Origin: Pseudothauera rhizosphaerae
GTDB lineage: Bacteria > Pseudomonadota > Gammaproteobacteria > Burkholderiales > Rhodocyclaceae
Length of the DNA stretch: 64,000 nucleotides
Direction of reading: 5' to 3'
NCBI RefSeq assembly: GCF_004801305.1
Contig: NZ_SSOD01000013.1
Location: 62,001-126,000, forward strand
Part shown: piece after piece, positions 62,013 through 64,000 of the stretch
Layout of the letters: each line of letters starts with the position of its first letter
How positions within the stretch are numbered: the first letter of the stretch is position 1
Position numbers and translations under genes: made by a program
Notes under the pieces: generated by a model
What the model was told of the DNA's origin: nothing
Seen by the model: the letters and a program-made list of their open reading frames with translations, nothing else
The model's database searches: none

Positions 62013-64000
62013 TTACAGCAACACCCGCTCGATCCCGCCGCTGTTGGCCCGCGCCACGTAGTCCGGCAGCCAGTTCTCGCCCAGGATGTGCTTCGCCAGT
62101 TCCACCACGATGTAGTCCGGCTCCACGCCGCCCGCGTCGTTGGCGTAGCGGTGCAGGCCCTGCAGGCAGCTCGGGCAGGAGGTGAGGATCTTCACCCGGG
62201 CGTCCGCGTCGCCGTCGCGCAGCTTGGCCGCGCCCTTCTCGATCTCTTCCTGCTTGCGGAAGCGCACCTGGGTGGAGATGTCGGGGCGCGCCACCGCCAG
62301 GGTGCCGGATTCGCCGCAGCAGCGGTCGGAGAGGTCCACCCGCGTGCCCATCAGCTCGTTGGCCACCTTGATGCCCTGGTACTGCTTCATGGGCGTGTGG
62401 CAGGGCTCGTGGTACATGTATTTGGCGCCTTGCACGCCGTCCAGCTTCACGCCCTTCTCCATCAGGTACTCGTGGATGTCGAGCAGGCGGCAACCGGGGA
62501 AGATCTTCTCGAATTCGTACTTCTGCAACTGGTCCATGCAGGTGCCGCAGGACACGATCACGGTCTTGATGTCGAGGTAGTTCAGCGTATTGGCGACGCG
62601 GTGGAAGAGCACGCGGTTGTCGGTGGTGATCTTCTGGCCCTTGTCTTCCTCGCCGGCCGCGGTCTGGGGGTAGCCGCAGCACAGATACCCCGGCGGCAAC
62701 ACGGTCTGGGCGCCCACGTGGTAGAGCATGGCCTGGGTCGCCAGCCCCACCTGGCTGAACAGGCGCTCCGAGCCGCAGCCGGGGAAGTAGAACACCGCAT
62801 CCGTGTCACCGTTGGCCTTGCGCGGATCGCGGATCACCGGGATGACCTTGTCGTCCTCGATGTCCAGCAGCGCGCGGCTGGTCTTCTTGGGCAGGTTGCC
62901 CGGCATGGGCTTGTTGATGAAGTGGATGACCTGCGCCTTCAGCGCAGGCTTGCCCAGCGTGGCCGGCGGCGCCTTGACCTGGGGCTGCACCAGGCCCAGC
63001 TTCTTGCCCAGGTCGTGGGCGAAGCGCTGCGCCTTGTAGCCCCAGCCGATCATGCCGGTGCGGATCAGCTTGATCGTGGCCGGGTCCTTGATGGTGAGGA
63101 AGGCCATGGCCGCGGCCTTGCCGGGGTTGAAGGACTTCTTGCCCTGCTTGCGCAGCAGGTTGCGCATCTTGATCGACACGTCGCCGAAGTCGATGTCCAC
63201 CGGGCAGGGTTTCTCGCACTTGTGGCACACGGTGCAGTGGTCGGCCACATCCTCGAACTCGGCCCAGTGCGCCAGCGACACGCCGCGGCGGGTTTGCTCT
63301 TCGTACAGGAAGGCTTCCACCAGCAGCGAGGTGCTGAGAATCTTGTTGCGCGGCGAGTAGAGCAGGTTGGCGCGCGGCACGTGGGTGGAGCACACCGGCT
63401 TGCACTTGCCGCAGCGCAGGCAGTCCTTGATGTCGTGCGCGATGTCGCCGATCTCGGTCTGCTCCATGATGAGGGACTCGTGCCCCATCAGGTTGAAGCT
63501 GGGGGTGTAGGCGTTGGCGAGGTTGCCGCCCTTCATCAGCTTGCCGCGGTTGAAGCGGCCGTCCGGGTCCACCTTCTGCTTGTAGGCCCAGAAGTTGGCC
63601 ATCTCGGCTTCGGTGAGGTAGTCGAGCTTGGTGATGCCGATGCCGTGCTCGCCGGAGATCACCCCGTCCAGGCTGCGCGCCAGCGCCATGATGCGGTCCA
63701 CCGCGCGGTTGGCGGTCTGCAGCATCTCGTAGTGGTCGGAGTTCACCGGGATGTTGGTGTGCACGTTGCCGTCGCCGGCGTGCATGTGCAGGGCGACGAA
63801 CACGCGGCCGCGCAGCACCTGCTTGTGCAGTTCCACGATCTTCGCCAGCACGGGGCGGAAGAGCACGCCGTCGAAGATCTTGTCCAGGCGCGGCTTGAGT
63901 TCCTCCTTCCACGACACGCGGATGGAGTAGTCCTGCAGGCGGTGGAAGAGCCTCGGGTTTTCAGCCCGGTTGGTCAGTTCGCCCGCCACCACGCCGTAGG
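62013..64000 (-). CDS. FAD-linked oxidase / Fe-S protein, D-lactate dehydrogenase-like (partial)
   Basis: About 660 C-terminal residues are visible, and the frame is open to the right edge. They contain the FAD-oxidase C-terminal domain (HMHAGDGNVHTNIPV, DGVISGEHGIGITKLDYL), two 4Fe-4S motifs (CLRCGKCKPVCSTHVP and CTVCHKCEKPCPVDI) and two CCG domains (CCGYPQTAAGEE, CCGESGTLAV). This matches very large GlcD/GlpC-type fusions such as Dld-II/YdiJ. They oxidise D-lactate or D-2-hydroxyacids and pass electrons to quinone. Confidence 0.88.
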   Translation of the reverse strand, partial: YGVVAGELTNRAENPRLFHRLQDYSIRVSWKEELKPRLDKIFDGVLFRPVLAKIVELHKQVLRGRVFVALHMHAGDGNVHTNIPVNSDHYEMLQTANRAVDRIMALARSLDGVISGEHGIGITKLDYLTEAEMANFWAYKQKVDPDGRFNRGKLMKGGNLANAYTPSFNLMGHESLIMEQTEIGDIAHDIKDCLRCGKCKPVCSTHVPRANLLYSPRNKILSTSLLVEAFLYEEQTRRGVSLAHWAEFEDVADHCTVCHKCEKPCPVDIDFGDVSIKMRNLLRKQGKKSFNPGKAAAMAFLTIKDPATIKLIRTGMIGWGYKAQRFAHDLGKKLGLVQPQVKAPPATLGKPALKAQVIHFINKPMPGNLPKKTSRALLDIEDDKVIPVIRDPRKANGDTDAVFYFPGCGSERLFSQVGLATQAMLYHVGAQTVLPPGYLCCGYPQTAAGEEDKGQKITTDNRVLFHRVANTLNYLDIKTVIVSCGTCMDQLQKYEFEKIFPGCRLLDIHEYLMEKGVKLDGVQGAKYMYHEPCHTPMKQYQGIKVANELMGTRVDLSDRCCGESGTLAVARPDISTQVRFRKQEEIEKGAAKLRDGDADARVKILTSCPSCLQGLHRYANDAGGVEPDYIVVELAKHILGENWLPDYVARANSGGIERVLL

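Overview
The window is a GC-rich (roughly two-thirds G+C by eye) chromosomal segment of a betaproteobacterium, most likely a Rhodocyclales member of the Thauera/Azoarcus/Aromatoleum type. This rests on general protein character, the aromatic-degradation genes and the large urea/short-chain-amide locus; it is inference, because no rRNA or tRNA gene lies in the window.

Layout. 1-10.9 kb: housekeeping and small-molecule genes (end of a short-chain dehydrogenase, glutathione transferase, hydrolase, MidA-like methyltransferase, FAD oxidoreductase, ttcA, a cyclase/FHA protein, a DsbD-like reductase and a redoxin). 11.3-23.2 kb: a complete type I-F CRISPR-Cas locus. It has a 38-repeat array read leftwards, cas6f-csy3-csy2-csy1 and cas2-3/cas1, all on the minus strand. 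23.3-30 kb: an IclR-regulated aromatic ring-degradation cluster ending in a gutted transporter gene that carries a palindromic element. 30-37.2 kb: hpt, yqjDEK-like genes, xth, pyrE, a molybdopterin oxidoreductase and a sirtuin. 37.2-54.7 kb: a nitrogen-scavenging region with a two-component system whose sensor is fused to an NCS1-type permease, a urea/amide ABC transporter (urtABCDE), formamidase (fmdA/fmdB), an aliphatic amidase and its AAA+/VWA partner genes. It is interrupted at 48.5-50.6 kb by a frameshifted RhuM-Fic gene and a low-GC, integron-cassette-like gene. 54.7-61.7 kb: a TonB-dependent siderophore receptor with PepSY reductase, FecR and FecI. 62.0-64.0 kb: the C-terminal part of a D-lactate-dehydrogenase-like FAD/Fe-S protein.

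The most notable object sits between csy1 and cas2-3 (17.9-18.8 kb), on the strand opposite to all cas genes. A miniature, degenerate CRISPR unit (two repeat-like hairpins with a 24-nt pseudo-spacer) is followed by a FitA/FitB-like antitoxin-toxin pair. The first hairpin keeps a five-pair stem through a compensatory C-G to T-A change and keeps the complete 8-nt crRNA handle. The pseudo-spacer matches two tandem sites just upstream. Both sites have a 5'-CC PAM, both match at positions 1-5 and 7-9, and both mismatch at position 6, the base Cascade flips out. One site fills the space between the -35 and -10 boxes of a strong promoter. The simplest reading is that the type I-F Cascade uses this built-in guide to repress the promoter driving the guide, and perhaps the toxin-antitoxin pair. 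Loss or inhibition of Cascade would then release the toxin, making the module a guardian of CRISPR immunity. This resembles reported Cas-regulating RNAs (CreR) and CRISPR-repressed toxin-antitoxin modules, here with a PIN-family toxin.

A second regulatory find is an identical-architecture operator, TACGT-N6-ACGTA, abutting the presumed -35 region of both the urtA operon and the amidase operon 9.4 kb away. It is probably the binding site of the LuxR-type response regulator encoded beside the permease-kinase fusion.
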